Assembly: GCA_004352715.1 (NCBI GenBank) | Contig: SCFE01000018.1 | Coordinates: 2,177,023 to 2,210,942 of the forward strand | DNA from: Hofstenia miamia | Lineage: Eukaryota > Xenacoelomorpha > Acoela | DNA: 33,920 nucleotides | Direction: 5' to 3' | Shown here: positions 1 through 10,175 of the stretch, one piece after another | How positions within the stretch are numbered: the first letter of the stretch is position 1 | Layout of the letters: every line of letters begins with the position of its first letter | Notes under the pieces: model-generated | What the model was told of the DNA's origin: nothing | The model's database searches: none | The model's input: only the letters and a program-made list of their open reading frames with translations | Program-made: the position numbers and the translations under genes

Positions 1-1
1 A

Positions 2-558
2 ATTCAATTGGGTGATCTTAATATGGCCAAAACCTTTAAATACAAGAAGACTGGTAAATTGAATCAAGTGCGTTGGCTGTCAATGAAAAACAGACTTTGC
101 AAACTGTATATTTCGACAACTGATCCAACACCAGAACTAGTGTAAGAATTGAATTTGTTTTTAATGTATACACGCCGACGTGGTTTAAGATACAAAGTAA
201 TCCTTTTGACGGGCCAAAAAACCTTCACTACTTGATAAAGGCAATAAGCGAATTTGGAAACGAATATCTTTAAGAAATGTCTCGAAAAGTTATCCAACGA
301 AATTGCTTTTTCGCTCATACGCAAAAACATACTTCTTTGGATGATATGTGATGAAGACAAGCAAGTGAGAATGGATGCAAAGGAAAGAATCTTCCAGTAT
401 CACGGTACTCAAACTCAACTACCGAAATTTAAACTGCCTGAGTTGAATTGGAATGCTAGACCCTATATTAATTGGGATACTATTATTGGCACAATTCTTC
501 TTTGGAAAAACATTTGATGAGTTAATGCCATTAAAAGTTCACACCATAAAGTCTCCAT
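2..558 (+). pseudogene. Frame-broken fragment of an unnamed multicopy animal protein family, copy 1
   Basis: Three plus-strand frames join into one protein-like string. Bases 2-145 read openly with a VRWLSMKNRLCKLYIS-type segment. After frame changes come GPKNLHYLIKAISEFGNE and QRNCFFAH, then ILLWMICDEDKQVRMDAKER and FKLPELNWNARPYINW, up to the N gap at 559. From memory this order (RWL..RLYIS, then NxYFAHPENLLLAML, then VR..A..RI, then LNF.A..Y..LI.W) recurs in uncharacterised, multicopy proteins of arthropods and other invertebrates; no named domain or function is known to me. At least two frameshifts and internal stops make this copy a pseudogene. The second copy at 21248-21776 shows what probably follows inside the gap (a PCHTVGVEQ segment). 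The family recall is moderate; the coding ancestry is well supported by conservation between the two diverged copies. Confidence 0.55.
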
Positions 559-1558
559 NNNNNNNNNNNNNNNNNNNNNNNNNNNNNNNNNNNNNNNNNN
601 NNNNNNNNNNNNNNNNNNNNNNNNNNNNNNNNNNNNNNNNNNNNNNNNNNNNNNNNNNNNNNNNNNNNNNNNNNNNNNNNNNNNNNNNNNNNNNNNNNNN
701 NNNNNNNNNNNNNNNNNNNNNNNNNNNNNNNNNNNNNNNNNNNNNNNNNNNNNNNNNNNNNNNNNNNNNNNNNNNNNNNNNNNNNNNNNNNNNNNNNNNN
801 NNNNNNNNNNNNNNNNNNNNNNNNNNNNNNNNNNNNNNNNNNNNNNNNNNNNNNNNNNNNNNNNNNNNNNNNNNNNNNNNNNNNNNNNNNNNNNNNNNNN
901 NNNNNNNNNNNNNNNNNNNNNNNNNNNNNNNNNNNNNNNNNNNNNNNNNNNNNNNNNNNNNNNNNNNNNNNNNNNNNNNNNNNNNNNNNNNNNNNNNNNN
1001 NNNNNNNNNNNNNNNNNNNNNNNNNNNNNNNNNNNNNNNNNNNNNNNNNNNNNNNNNNNNNNNNNNNNNNNNNNNNNNNNNNNNNNNNNNNNNNNNNNNN
1101 NNNNNNNNNNNNNNNNNNNNNNNNNNNNNNNNNNNNNNNNNNNNNNNNNNNNNNNNNNNNNNNNNNNNNNNNNNNNNNNNNNNNNNNNNNNNNNNNNNNN
1201 NNNNNNNNNNNNNNNNNNNNNNNNNNNNNNNNNNNNNNNNNNNNNNNNNNNNNNNNNNNNNNNNNNNNNNNNNNNNNNNNNNNNNNNNNNNNNNNNNNNN
1301 NNNNNNNNNNNNNNNNNNNNNNNNNNNNNNNNNNNNNNNNNNNNNNNNNNNNNNNNNNNNNNNNNNNNNNNNNNNNNNNNNNNNNNNNNNNNNNNNNNNN
1401 NNNNNNNNNNNNNNNNNNNNNNNNNNNNNNNNNNNNNNNNNNNNNNNNNNNNNNNNNNNNNNNNNNNNNNNNNNNNNNNNNNNNNNNNNNNNNNNNNNNN
1501 NNNNNNNNNNNNNNNNNNNNNNNNNNNNNNNNNNNNNNNNNNNNNNNNNNNNNNNNNN
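559..1558. other. Assembly gap, 1000 N
   Basis: Exactly 1000 N, a conventional unknown-size gap. Matching flanks in the second copy (gtctccat before, and the sequence from 1559 after) enclose only about 555 bases there (21587-22141), so the real missing sequence is probably shorter than drawn and includes the rest of the unnamed-family fragment. Open frames drawn through this gap are meaningless. Confidence 0.97.
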
Positions 1559-1561
1559 TTT

Positions 1562-3230
1562 TTAAATAATCTGGAAATTAATTATTTTTATACATTCGTT
1601 AAATATGAAATTTAAGGGACTGGCAATCATATGTGAAGTGATTTTATGTGACCTTGAGGAAATTTTGGAAGACCCACTTGATTTGTTTTGCTTAAGTTTA
1701 TAAATTGCGTTTAAAATGTCTAAACCTGTTGTAAAACGGAAAGAATATTCGGGTTGTAAAATTTTCATACTTAACCATTGGACCATTGTATTTTTCTAAA
1801 TTAATAGAAGCCTAATTTAATTCGTTAGAAATTTCATAGGTATCACTTTGATGATTTTCCAGTTTTGATTTTTGATAGCATTAATAGAATTGTATTTAGA
1901 TTTGTTGCTATTACTCTCTCATGAATTTGTTTCCACTTTGACTTTTGATTTGGTAGATATAGACAGGCGTATTCATTTCTAATTTATTCGTTGAACGCCT
2001 TGCGATTTGCAATTTTTTCTAGACATTCCTAGCTTCGGTATATTTCTATGAGTTGCGGAAATTTTAAATATTTTATATGCGATATTTTTTTCATTAATCA
2101 ATGTTTTACAAAATTCATTTATCCAAGATCATAATTTTCCTTTCTGGACAAAATTTATTTAGGTAAACTTAAAAAATTTCTAAAAAAAATGTATCAGCAT
2201 TGTAGTTGCATCTGGGGCAGTATAAACAGGTATTCAGTTTTTTGAAGAAATTGCCGATTTCAGATTGTTTATAGCTTCAGTGTTTTTTTTCACAAGCCCT
2301 TTATACAATTTCGGGCAATATTCGAAGATGATTCAGATTTAGAAAACTCAATAGATGTAATGTAGTGGTCAGAAAAAGAGCATTCGGGTGAGCCAAACCT
2401 CTAAGATGCACTATTTTTTTCGTCAAACAATGTAATCAATTAGTGTATTATTTGATAATGTGATTCTAGTCAGCAATGTTGCATTAGTTAACTTTAAGTT
2501 GAAAGCATTCAAGAGTAGGTCAATTTTGCACTGTTCATTAGGGTTAAAACAATTCCCATTCTCCAAGCAGTATTAAATCTTTCATCTCAGAACAAGCCAA
2601 AGATAATTCCTCTACTAATTGCTCTTGTTTGGACAGTAAGATAGATTTAAAAAGCTTAAATTATNNNNNNNNNNNNNTTGATAATGTGATTCTAGTCAGC
2701 AATGTTGCATTAGTTAACTTTAAGTTGAAAGCATTCAAGAGTAGGTCAATTTTGCACTGTTCATTAGGGTTAAAACAATTCCCATTCTCCAAGCAGTATT
2801 AAATCTTTCATCTCAGAACAAGCCAAAGATAATTCCTCTACTAATTGCTCTTGTTTGGACAGTAAGATAGATTTAAAAAGCTTAAATTATTTCTACTTAT
2901 AGACTTCCAAAATTTGATGTTAGATAGCTCCTAATATCATGTTTTGGATTAAATGACTTTGATATTTTAGAAATAGAACTCCACCACCTTTTGTTTTACC
3001 CAAAGGGGTTCTTGATAATCTTTTTTTCCTTAAAAATTTATATTTTGTTATTAAAAAACCACATGCTATCAAGATCGTCAATTTTTAACCAAGTTTCCGA
3101 AACAGCTAAAAAAACGTTATTTTTAAAACTTGAAATTAATTGTTTTTATTTACAACCTTTTTGGTGCCAGGAATGTGAAAATTCAAATGGAAATAGGTAC
3201 CAGAATTCCTCATTCCCTTTTGCCTTTTAA
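1562..3230 (-). mobile_element. Decayed LINE ORF2 remnant (endonuclease plus start of RT), copy 1
   Basis: The minus strand carries non-LTR retrotransposon landmarks in the right order, split by frameshifts and stops. From high to low coordinate these are the region matching the copy 2 endonuclease start (3000-3230, sequence quality doubtful), a GKTKGGGV-type block near 2990, an LLG-E/D endonuclease block (LACSEMKDLILLGEW) near 2600 and 2820, LIDYI near 2440, a SDHYIT block near 2370, and finally an RT start (NAIYKLKQNKSSGSSKISS then SPLNFIFNECIK) at 1562-1786. The APE endonuclease followed by an RT with a NKSSG motif fits Jockey/CR1-like LINEs. The element stops soon after the first RT block, so the catalytic YxDD region is absent. 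It cannot be active. Part of the endonuclease is doubled by the false-looking repeat at 2452-2890. Confidence 0.75.
2452..2890. repeat. 213-base identical direct repeat across a 13-N join
   Basis: Bases 2452-2664 and 2678-2890 are identical by eye and separated by 13 N at 2665-2677. The homologous stretch of the second copy (23210-23422) contains the sequence only once. This is best explained as two overlapping contig ends placed side by side instead of merged, not as a biological duplication. Confidence 0.88.
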
Positions 3231-3935
3231 AATAAAATTTGGAAGTTAAAATTGAACCTGGATTTGTTTCAAAACCTTAACCAGCAAATGAAAAGGAATT
3301 TGTAATTTCAGTTTTTTTTTTCTTTTTAATGTTGATAACAAAAACAAAAACGTTATTGATTGAAAAAACAAAATTTTTACTATTGCTATGAAAAGGTTAC
3401 TTATTGACCTTAAGCGTTGCAAAAGTAAATTGTAATTACAAGGGTTAAGAGTAGGACTTAGAAATACAAAGGGAAAAAGTTTTCTTTTTGATGTGAACAT
3501 AAATTTAATTTTAGGGTTATTTTTAGTTTTCCATTGCCTTTCCGTTGAAAACAAATAATTCACAAGACATAGTTAACATTTTTGGTATTTGCTAATTGAA
3601 GTTTTTTCATTAAAATATTAAAAACAATTTGTATTCAGTTTCATTACACATTTACATTGCCTGACATTGCATTATATGCATTTACATTCTGACCAACTCA
3701 TAGTTAATGAGTTCATTTTGTGCAATATATCTTCTGAAAATTACGATCAACCTACAAAATTCTTCGAGGACCTCATTGAAACTATAATTCTCAGAATTTT
3801 TAAAATGATAGAATATTTCATCATTTAACCAACAAATGTAAATTGCTATGTCAGAAGAATACATAATCATATCAAAGTAACTTTTCTAATTTTCAGCAGT
3901 GTGCAAGGTAATTTTAAACAGAAATAAATGGTTAG
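3231..3935. other. Non-coding interval between the LINE remnant and the GPCR stop codon
   Basis: Bases 3004-3541 align with 23536-24068 and differ by many substitutions that nearly all repeat the base to their left (see findings), so this part is probably unreliable. From about 3570 to 3935 it is practically identical to copy 2 and would form the 3' UTR and downstream flank of the minus-strand GPCR. A 62-codon minus-strand reading frame at 3682-3870 is identical in both copies, but resembles nothing I know and has no independent support. Confidence 0.5.
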
Positions 3936-4516
3936 TTAACTTATCAAATGTTTTTTATACAGAGCACTCACTGCTGAATGGAAAAGAGAATTACAAGAGA
4001 TGTAGATTATTGGGTTGATTACAGATGATGCACCAACCATTTGTACAGAAGCTAAGTATATGGCTGAATCTGGAGTTAGGCCAAAATTTAAATTTAGGAC
4101 ATCGTTGAGTAGGTAGAATGTTGCAAATACAGCATTGGGGTAAGAGCAAATTATAAACTCTGCAACTAAGATAATACAAATAGTTGTGGCCCTCTGCTGT
4201 GATTTTGAAATACCACTTTGCTTTTTTCTGGACTTGAAAATGACTTTCCAGATGATCACAGTGTACATTGAACCTATGGCTAATGTACATGACACAAGAA
4301 ACAGAATTAGTGTTGTAATCATTGCTAGCTTCCATTGAAGAGTCCAATAGGGTAGTTCAAATATACAATTGTTGTTTGTCCCACCAACTGCTATGAATAT
4401 ATCGTACCATTGGCTGAGAAATCCAACAACATATGCTGTTAGTTATAAGAACTTTAAGAGTAAATTTGGAGCTACTGAATGTTTTATAACGATGTGGATA
4501 CATAACAGCAACGTAT
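3936..4516 (-). CDS. Class A (rhodopsin-like) GPCR, copy 1, exon 2 (TM4-TM7), frame-broken
   Basis: The second exon of a G-protein-coupled receptor. The acceptor is TTTAG just above 4516, and the exon opens with A-TAC, completing Arg and Tyr of the DRY motif, then VAVMYPHRYKT of intracellular loop 2. Further on come the TM4 text AYVVGFLSQWYDIF, extracellular loop 2 with a Cys (NNNCIF), TM5 (LILFLVSCTLAIG), a basic loop 3 (SRKKQSGISKSQQR), TM6 with a CSYP motif in place of the usual CWxP, TM7 ending NPIIY, and helix 8 (LFHSAVSALYKKHLIS) before TAA at 3936. Joined to exon 1 the product would be about 320 residues, normal for the class. The DRY frame and the TM4-TM7 frame do not agree: one base must be removed between loop 2 and TM4 (about 4435-4475). 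The same break exists in copy 2. The ligand is unknown. It could be a pseudogene, or a real gene with a shared sequence error. Confidence 0.82.
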
Positions 4517-6586
4517 CTAAACACAATTATTTTAATTATATTATAGCAAAGCATCCATATATATTCTATAATCTTTGGAAATTTTGTTTCTAAATTTGTA
4601 GGTATGTATTTTTATATGTATGCGATTTTAGTTAAGGATGCTGATGACACCCTATTTTTTTCAAATGAATATAATCAATTAATACATAACATCGAAAACT
4701 TGGAAAATTTACAATCAAAATCGAATAGCATTAAATATAGAAGAAACGCAATTTTGGTGTTATTAAATATATTCAACCATTATTTACAGCAATACACAGG
4801 AATACATGAAAATAAAATATTTATGAATTATCATTGACAGTATATTACAATTCGACGAGTTAAGTGCTTAAGAAAATGGTTTAAGGAATTAAAATAATAT
4901 CGAAAATACAAAACTTCATATGCCAATTTAATAGAAAGTTATATTCATTAATACACATTTATATTATTTACAAAGAGAAAAATATTGAATATTTTATTAT
5001 AAATTATAATTAATTAGAAATGAAATGACAAGTTACACTTCTTAACTAAAAATTAGATATTTTGGATACAAAACTTTTGCCCTATTTTAACCTTTGACAA
5101 AATTAAAGTGAATTAAAACTGAGTCCGATTTGCATAACAGTATTAGAATGTACTATTTACAAATAACCAAATATAATGTTTAAGATTTTTGAAGGTAAAA
5201 CCAAGAGCCTTTGCTAGAAGTTTGCGAAGCTGAAAAAACTTTGTTCAAGTTTGACAATATAACATCTAGTTTAACTGAAATTCAAATTTTGGGAAGAATT
5301 TCCACGAAAATAGAGATATTTACTAACTAAAGAGTCCATTGTAGCCTAATTTTGACATAAAAACGAAATTTTGTTCTAACAAAATATTCGAGACTTTTTA
5401 CCTTACAAGAACGTTTTTCATATATAAGCAAATTTTGTAATATGTTCTTGACCGAAAAAATATTTGACTTTACTGACTTTGCGCACTCTGTGCACGACTC
5501 CTATATCTAAAAAGGAAAATATAATTTTGTTTCAAAAATTTAAATCCTATGGATTAACAGTGCAAAATAACACTTGGGAATAGAAAATAAAAAGTAAACT
5601 GAAAGTCATTTAAATTATTATAAATTCGGTTATCTCAATATCTCAATGTTAGAAGTCTCAATTCAAGGGGAAGTGTTTCTCTATCCTTTATACATAAGAT
5701 GTTCACATTACAGAGACTTGTTTTCCAGCTTGAGACTGATCATGATCATACATAATTTTTGTAATCGGAAATTTACACATTGATTTTCTACATTCGCCAT
5801 ATAGATAATTATGGATACTGTAGAAAGTATAACTGCCAACTGATAATATTATATTATCATATCCAAGCCTCGTGATCCAGTGGTTTGCTACATAAAGTCG
5901 TTTAAAAGTTTACATTTATTTGGATTTTTTTCCAGTTGTCCAATTAGAATTTTATTGACTTTATAAAATGTAGATTATTTTAAATTGAATTCCACATTTG
6001 ACAAATGACTTAGTACTAACATAGTTCTCTGCAATATAGGACTCGTGAAAATGTAAATATCTAATAGGTAGTTAACAAAATATTGAAATATGTACTTTTC
6101 TAAATAAACATTTTAAATATAAAACTTTTGAATAAACTCAAATATATTCAATTACATATATAAAAATTGAAAACAACGGGATCTTAGTGTTGCTTGAACA
6201 TTACATACATTTTTAAATGTACTTTTCATTGGATCTTTGTTTTCTAAATTGGTGTATGTAGATGTTTATTAACTCACTATGCAAATGCAATGTTTAATAT
6301 ATTTTAGAAAGCATAACAGATTTCAATGGCTTTGCCTTAGATTTAGGATCGTAGAGCATAATACTCTGTAAGGGTGTTGCAGTATTATATTTTCTCAATT
6401 TCTGGTATTCAGGCCAGCTGAGAATGTTTAGCACGAAATGCTGATTGATTAATTAATGACATGCTCTGAAAGTTCTGGATTTTCCTTTAAAATACTATTT
6501 CATGAATATATGCTTCACTTGCAACATAATGCAAACATGGAAAGTGAGCTATTTTGATAGCACTGAAATCAAAAGGGCTTAGACTA

Positions 6587-6652
6587 AAGGGGTGCGGTAA
6601 TTCCGCGGAATACTGCGGTATGTAGCGGTGCAGCATACCGTGGTAGCGATTT
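6587..6652. repeat. GC-rich CGG-iterated island, probable end of a non-autonomous DNA transposon
   Basis: In very AT-rich surroundings this short block is full of GCGGT, CCGCGG and AGCGGTG repeats and starts with GGGGTGCGG. The block at 12205-12296, read on the minus strand, begins CTAGAGATGTGCGC and is built the same way. Short GGTGTGCGG-type starts followed by such degenerate CGG tracts are typical of ends of hAT-like non-autonomous elements. No target-site duplication or partner terminus could be fixed, so the class is inference. Confidence 0.4.
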
Positions 6653-6690
6653 ACGAATGATCTATAATCCTAAAAAATAATTCAGAAATA

Positions 6691-6760
6691 TGAATATTTT
6701 CTTACGAAGATAGCTTTGACCCCAACTAGATGCGAAACATGTTTATTGAACTAATTTCCA
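6691..6760. other. 70-base segment unrelated to the equal-length segment of copy 2
   Basis: Flanks ending TTCAGAAATA and beginning CAATTTAAGAATG are identical in both copies, yet the 70 bases between them share no alignable sequence with 27221-27290, which is also exactly 70 bases long. I checked the reverse complement by eye and saw no match either. It is non-coding and lies just inside the GC-rich island's neighbourhood. Confidence 0.75.
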
Positions 6761-7429
6761 CAATTTAAGAATGTTTGCTTAAAGATTTGACATGCTTTAA
6801 GCATACGTTTAATGATTAATAAATAAAAATGCAAATATCATCTATAGTAACTACTTCATATTTTAAGTGACGTAGACCTATTGTTTGGATATTCACAAAA
6901 AAATGTTATTTTCTTTTAGACACTAGATAAATTTTTCTAATAAAAGAAATTCATAAATATTGTAATGAAATTCGTTTAAAACGTGTCAAAATTTTTTACT
7001 GAAACTGCAGTACTTCGCCTGTTAATTCAAGCAACACACCAAACGCGAAACATATAATAATTGCAAGTGCGCAGCACCTGACCAAGCCTACTTTTATTAA
7101 AAAACAAAAGTTTTAGTTGGATATTAATAATAAAAAAGTGCTCAGAAGGGCTTCGCTTATTCTTAAAAGTTACTTATCAGTGCTAGAGTAACTTTTGTAT
7201 TAACAAGCTGTAAAAATAGTAAAAAATATACAATTAATGGCATTATTAAAATTCAGAGTTATTTAAGGGCTCTATAAGAGTAGTTATAGTTGTGATTGGA
7301 AAATCCTTTTTTAGCTGGTATTTATAACAAACACTAGCACAATGTTGTAATAGATAAAAGAAAAGTTGAAGCATTCGGTCGTACATGTAAAATGCATATA
7401 CAGTTTTAAATAATCGGAATATAAATGCA

Positions 7430-8721
7430 GTTGTTGTGGTTTCTCCTTCTTAAGGTTTTTTGCATGCAAAAAGCTAATTGCAATACTTCAGATGTGTTCA
7501 AACGGTTGCAAAACTGCCAGTAAAATTTTAAAAGCCCTTTTAATAATAAAATACATAGATATTAAGAAAATTGATAAATCGTTGTCATTAATGTCAACAA
7601 TAGCTATTATTCCACATAACATTAAAATACTATCAATTGCAATATCTTTATATAAGTTCCATGGAAGTCTAAGACAAAATATTTAAAATATACCACTTTA
7701 ATTTATAAAATTAGTTTACAAAATTTAATCAAAATATACCCATGGCAGCAATAACTACCATTAACATTGCTTTACCTGTGCTCTTTTGTAGCAGTTATTC
7801 ATGAGGGGGAGGGGGGTGGCGTTTTGGTCCCCTTATGATCTCAGGAAACGGTACATACAATCAACACCAAATTTTCTGTGGAGATATTTTGATATGTCAG
7901 GAATGTTTTGTTAGAAGCCATACGATAATTAATATGCAAATTATGCTCATATTAATTAGGTTAGAGATCATGTTTTCTCAATATTTCATTATTTTCACAA
8001 AATTTTAGAAATATTGCTAAATAGGAATCAAGAGAAAGGCCTATATTGAAAAGTAAACATAGAAAACTATGCATTGGTTTCAATTTATTGCCTTTACACT
8101 TACAAAATCGTTATTTTCGAAATTCTCAAAAAATTCAGCTTTTCATTGACTTGTTTTAAGTATCGCTATAACTTTGTAACCCTTGATCCTATCTGCATAA
8201 TTTTTCTTTAAAAGTTGCAGAACAAGTTAAAGTAAAAATTCATAGAAGAATAGTTTATTAAAAAACGGTCTCTGAGTTATATCTAAAAATAGGTAGAGAG
8301 GGGGTGGGTCAAATCGGCCCTAGGTAAAATAGAGTAAACTGTTTCTTTTAATGTAGGCATACTGCATTAATTGCATGCAATAGTTCATTTTAACTTCCTT
8401 GATGTGGGAAAAAAATTTTCATCCCCTCCGTTATATTTAGCATAAGAGAGAAAGTCAAGGCTCGTGTAACATGTATAGTCTTGCTTCGAATATATATTTA
8501 TTCTGTTTTTGCAGCTTGTTGCCATTGCCTTTTTTTGTACTTCATTAACATTATTTGAATTCATTGTAAATGACTACAATGCATGCTTGCATCTCATAGT
8601 TTTTAAAATTTTTAAAGAAATAATATTAGTACATAGTACATATACATATTGAAGTTATTTTATCTTAATTGTAATATATCAGCTATAAATGTGGCCACAG
8701 CAGACACTTATGCAGAAATAT
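7430..8721. repeat. Dispersed ~1.3 kb non-coding repeat, copy 1 (inside GPCR intron)
   Basis: This stretch occurs again in direct orientation at about 27960-29817 (with an internal duplication) and, inverted and more diverged, at 13496-14780. It runs from TTCTCCTTCTTAAGG to the block TGTGGCCACAGCAG..AAATAT. It contains two G-rich spots, near 7803-7818 (AGGGGGAGGGGGGTGG) and 8293-8309 (AGAGAGGGGGTGGGTC). There is no coding content: the 64-codon frame at 7492-7686 is not open in the inverted copy. The class is unknown. Both ends of the inverted copy are cut by N gaps, so the true element ends cannot be read. Confidence 0.75.
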
Positions 8722-8759
8722 ACTAAGAATATATTCATGTAAAAATTTACAAAATGTAC

Positions 8760-9142
8760 CGATCAAATGTAATTATGATTACGTGGAACCAAGAAGAACC
8801 AATAAAGCCCCACATTATATATGTGCTATAGATCAATCTACAGTAAAGTTCACCAAAGAAGCCATTTGGAATGGTGAATAGAGATTGGAAAACTGTCTTG
8901 TATAAAAAGAACAGCGATGTGGAGAGATCGGTGAAAGCAAGACTTGCAAACATTGTATTGTTTAAAGAGTTTTTAAGTTCAGCATTACTAAAGTAAACTA
9001 TGACTATGAACAAATTCAATATTATTGCAGTCAAGTTTTCAATTGCTGTAAGGGCAACAAGCGAAGTAGGAGGATTCTCTAAAAATACTTCTCCCGTTGC
9101 ATTCTCCATTGCTTTTGCATAAAAATTTATTTGAAAATCCAA
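8760..9142 (-). CDS. Class A (rhodopsin-like) GPCR, copy 1, exon 1 (N-terminus to TM3)
   Basis: This exon starts at ATG 9142 and codes 127 residues plus two bases of the Arg codon. It has an extracellular N-terminus with an Asn-Ala-Thr glycosylation site at residue 14. TM1 (about 27-50) includes LTAIILNLFIVIVYF, and TM2 (about 60-82) has the LAFTDL motif with its sodium-site Asp. The Cys of the conserved disulfide comes before TM3 (LYCRLIYSTYIMWGF), and TM3 ends IIITFDR, with Tyr encoded by exon 2. These landmarks identify a family A receptor that couples to G proteins at the plasma membrane. Read without splicing, the frame stops four codons on (TAA at 8747), which supports the donor. The exon is identical in copy 2. 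No subfamily can be named; peptide or orphan receptors are plausible but unproven. Confidence 0.85.
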
Positions 9143-10001
9143 GTAGATTTAATATTTTTCTTCAATTGCTATTGGCTACAAAAATCAGCTTATTTTATTG
9201 GATAAAAAAATTCACCATTCATTGGAGAAGCTCTCTAAGGAAACACCATGGGTTATTGTGATGCCTTGAATATTAATATTACAGTACATCTCTTATGTTT
9301 ATTTTTCATAAGAAAAAATTCTTTTGAAAAATTGAAATATAAATTTTGTTTTAATTTAACCATTTAAAGCTCCTGTTACTTACATGTATTAAATTTCCTA
9401 TATTATTACTGAATTAAATTTAAAAGTACATGCTGAAGTCTTAGATGGAACAATTGCTGACAGATTTTATTACGATAAACTCAAAGAAGAACTTGTATGA
9501 CATTTATAAAGAATATTATTTTTCAAGTCCTAATATAACATAGTGTTTTGTTGAATATTTGAGAAGTTGGACAAAGAAGATACTGAAAATTGAATCATGA
9601 TATCTTAAGATGTAAAGTAGTAACAGCTGGTGCTATTACGAAATGAGAAATGATGTCGGACCAAGAATTGATTCTTTGAAAGCTGTTCAAAAGCTTCTAA
9701 GATTTAAGGAGAACAAGATTCTTCGATTGTATGTGGAACCGTTGTTAGACAGTTGATTTTAGACAATTTGAGGATGTCAAATTCGATACCATTTTTAATA
9801 TTCGCGGAAACTGCATTTGTTGGAAAAAATTATACTTTTGTTCAAGTAAGAATTCTATCTAAAATAATTTGTTTTTTAAGACCGTGAAAGAAGAAAATGA
9901 AACTTATGTATATATTCTATAATAATACAAAAGTTATAAGTACTTTAATAAAACAAGCTGACAGCTGACTATAATGACTTCACATGTGTGCAAGCACACT
10001 A
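9143..10001. other. Upstream flank of GPCR copy 1, no gene recognised
   Basis: This AT-rich stretch should contain the promoter and 5' UTR of the minus-strand GPCR, but I see no defined promoter element. Near 9644-9757 a short plus-strand frame (MRNDVGPRIDSLKAVQKLL, then a stop within 40 codons) reads like protein but matches nothing known to me. The second copy (30239-31097) is nearly identical. Confidence 0.4.
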
Positions 10002-10175
10002 TGTCGGACAGAAAAATGTCCTATGTAGAAAAATTCAAATAAATTGATTTTTATCCGAATTTAATCACTACATATAACTTTCAACTAGCCTTCTTGCATC
10101 AGAATATAAAATCTTCTAAGAACACTTCATGTTTTGATGAGTAAATCGAATTTAAGTCGACATTTCAGTCCGACA
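10002..10175. mobile_element. 174-base element bounded by inverted repeats (MITE-like), copy 1
   Basis: The left end reads TGTCGGACAGAAAAATGTC. The right end read on the minus strand gives TGTCGGACTGAAATGTCG, so the two form an imperfect terminal inverted repeat of about 18 bases. The interior is AT-rich and non-coding. The same TATGTCGGACAGAAAA start recurs alone at 11171, 11501, 32243 and 32611. The size and terminal repeats fit a miniature inverted-repeat element. No clear target-site duplication was found, so this could also be a conserved hairpin. Confidence 0.5.

Larger units (their letters stand above)
4517..8759 (-). other. GPCR intron, copy 1, interrupting the DRY codon triplet
   Basis: Minus-strand donor GTACAT lies directly below 8760 and acceptor TTTAG directly above 4516. 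The intron is phase 2 and falls inside the Arg codon of D-R-Y, a position known to carry introns in many animal class A receptors. Its 4.2 kb holds AT-rich sequence without a recognisable gene at 4600-6580, a GC-rich island at 6587-6652, and a dispersed repeat at about 7430-8721 that ends only about 40 bases from the donor site. A 77-codon plus-strand frame at 4604-4837 is unchanged in copy 2, but that whole stretch is identical between copies, so its openness is not evidence of coding. Confidence 0.8.

Noticed and set aside
3682-3870. Small minus-strand gene (62 codons) below the GPCR stop, same in both copies
   Set aside because: The whole region is identical between copies, so frame conservation carries no information; more likely 3' UTR.
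4369-4593. Plus-strand 74-codon frame opposite GPCR exon 2 (also 24899-25123)
   Set aside because: Antisense shadow of the receptor exon, with no similarity of its own.
7492-7686. 64-codon plus-strand frame repeated three times (7492, 28022, 28588)
   Set aside because: It lies in a dispersed repeat within an intron, the inverted copy does not keep the frame, and one of the repeats is an assembly overlap. Repetition is not evidence of coding here.
7800-7835. G-quadruplex or regulatory element at the G-rich spot (AGGGGGAGGGGGGTGG)
   Set aside because: Only two long G runs plus a short one, inside a repeat, with no supporting context.
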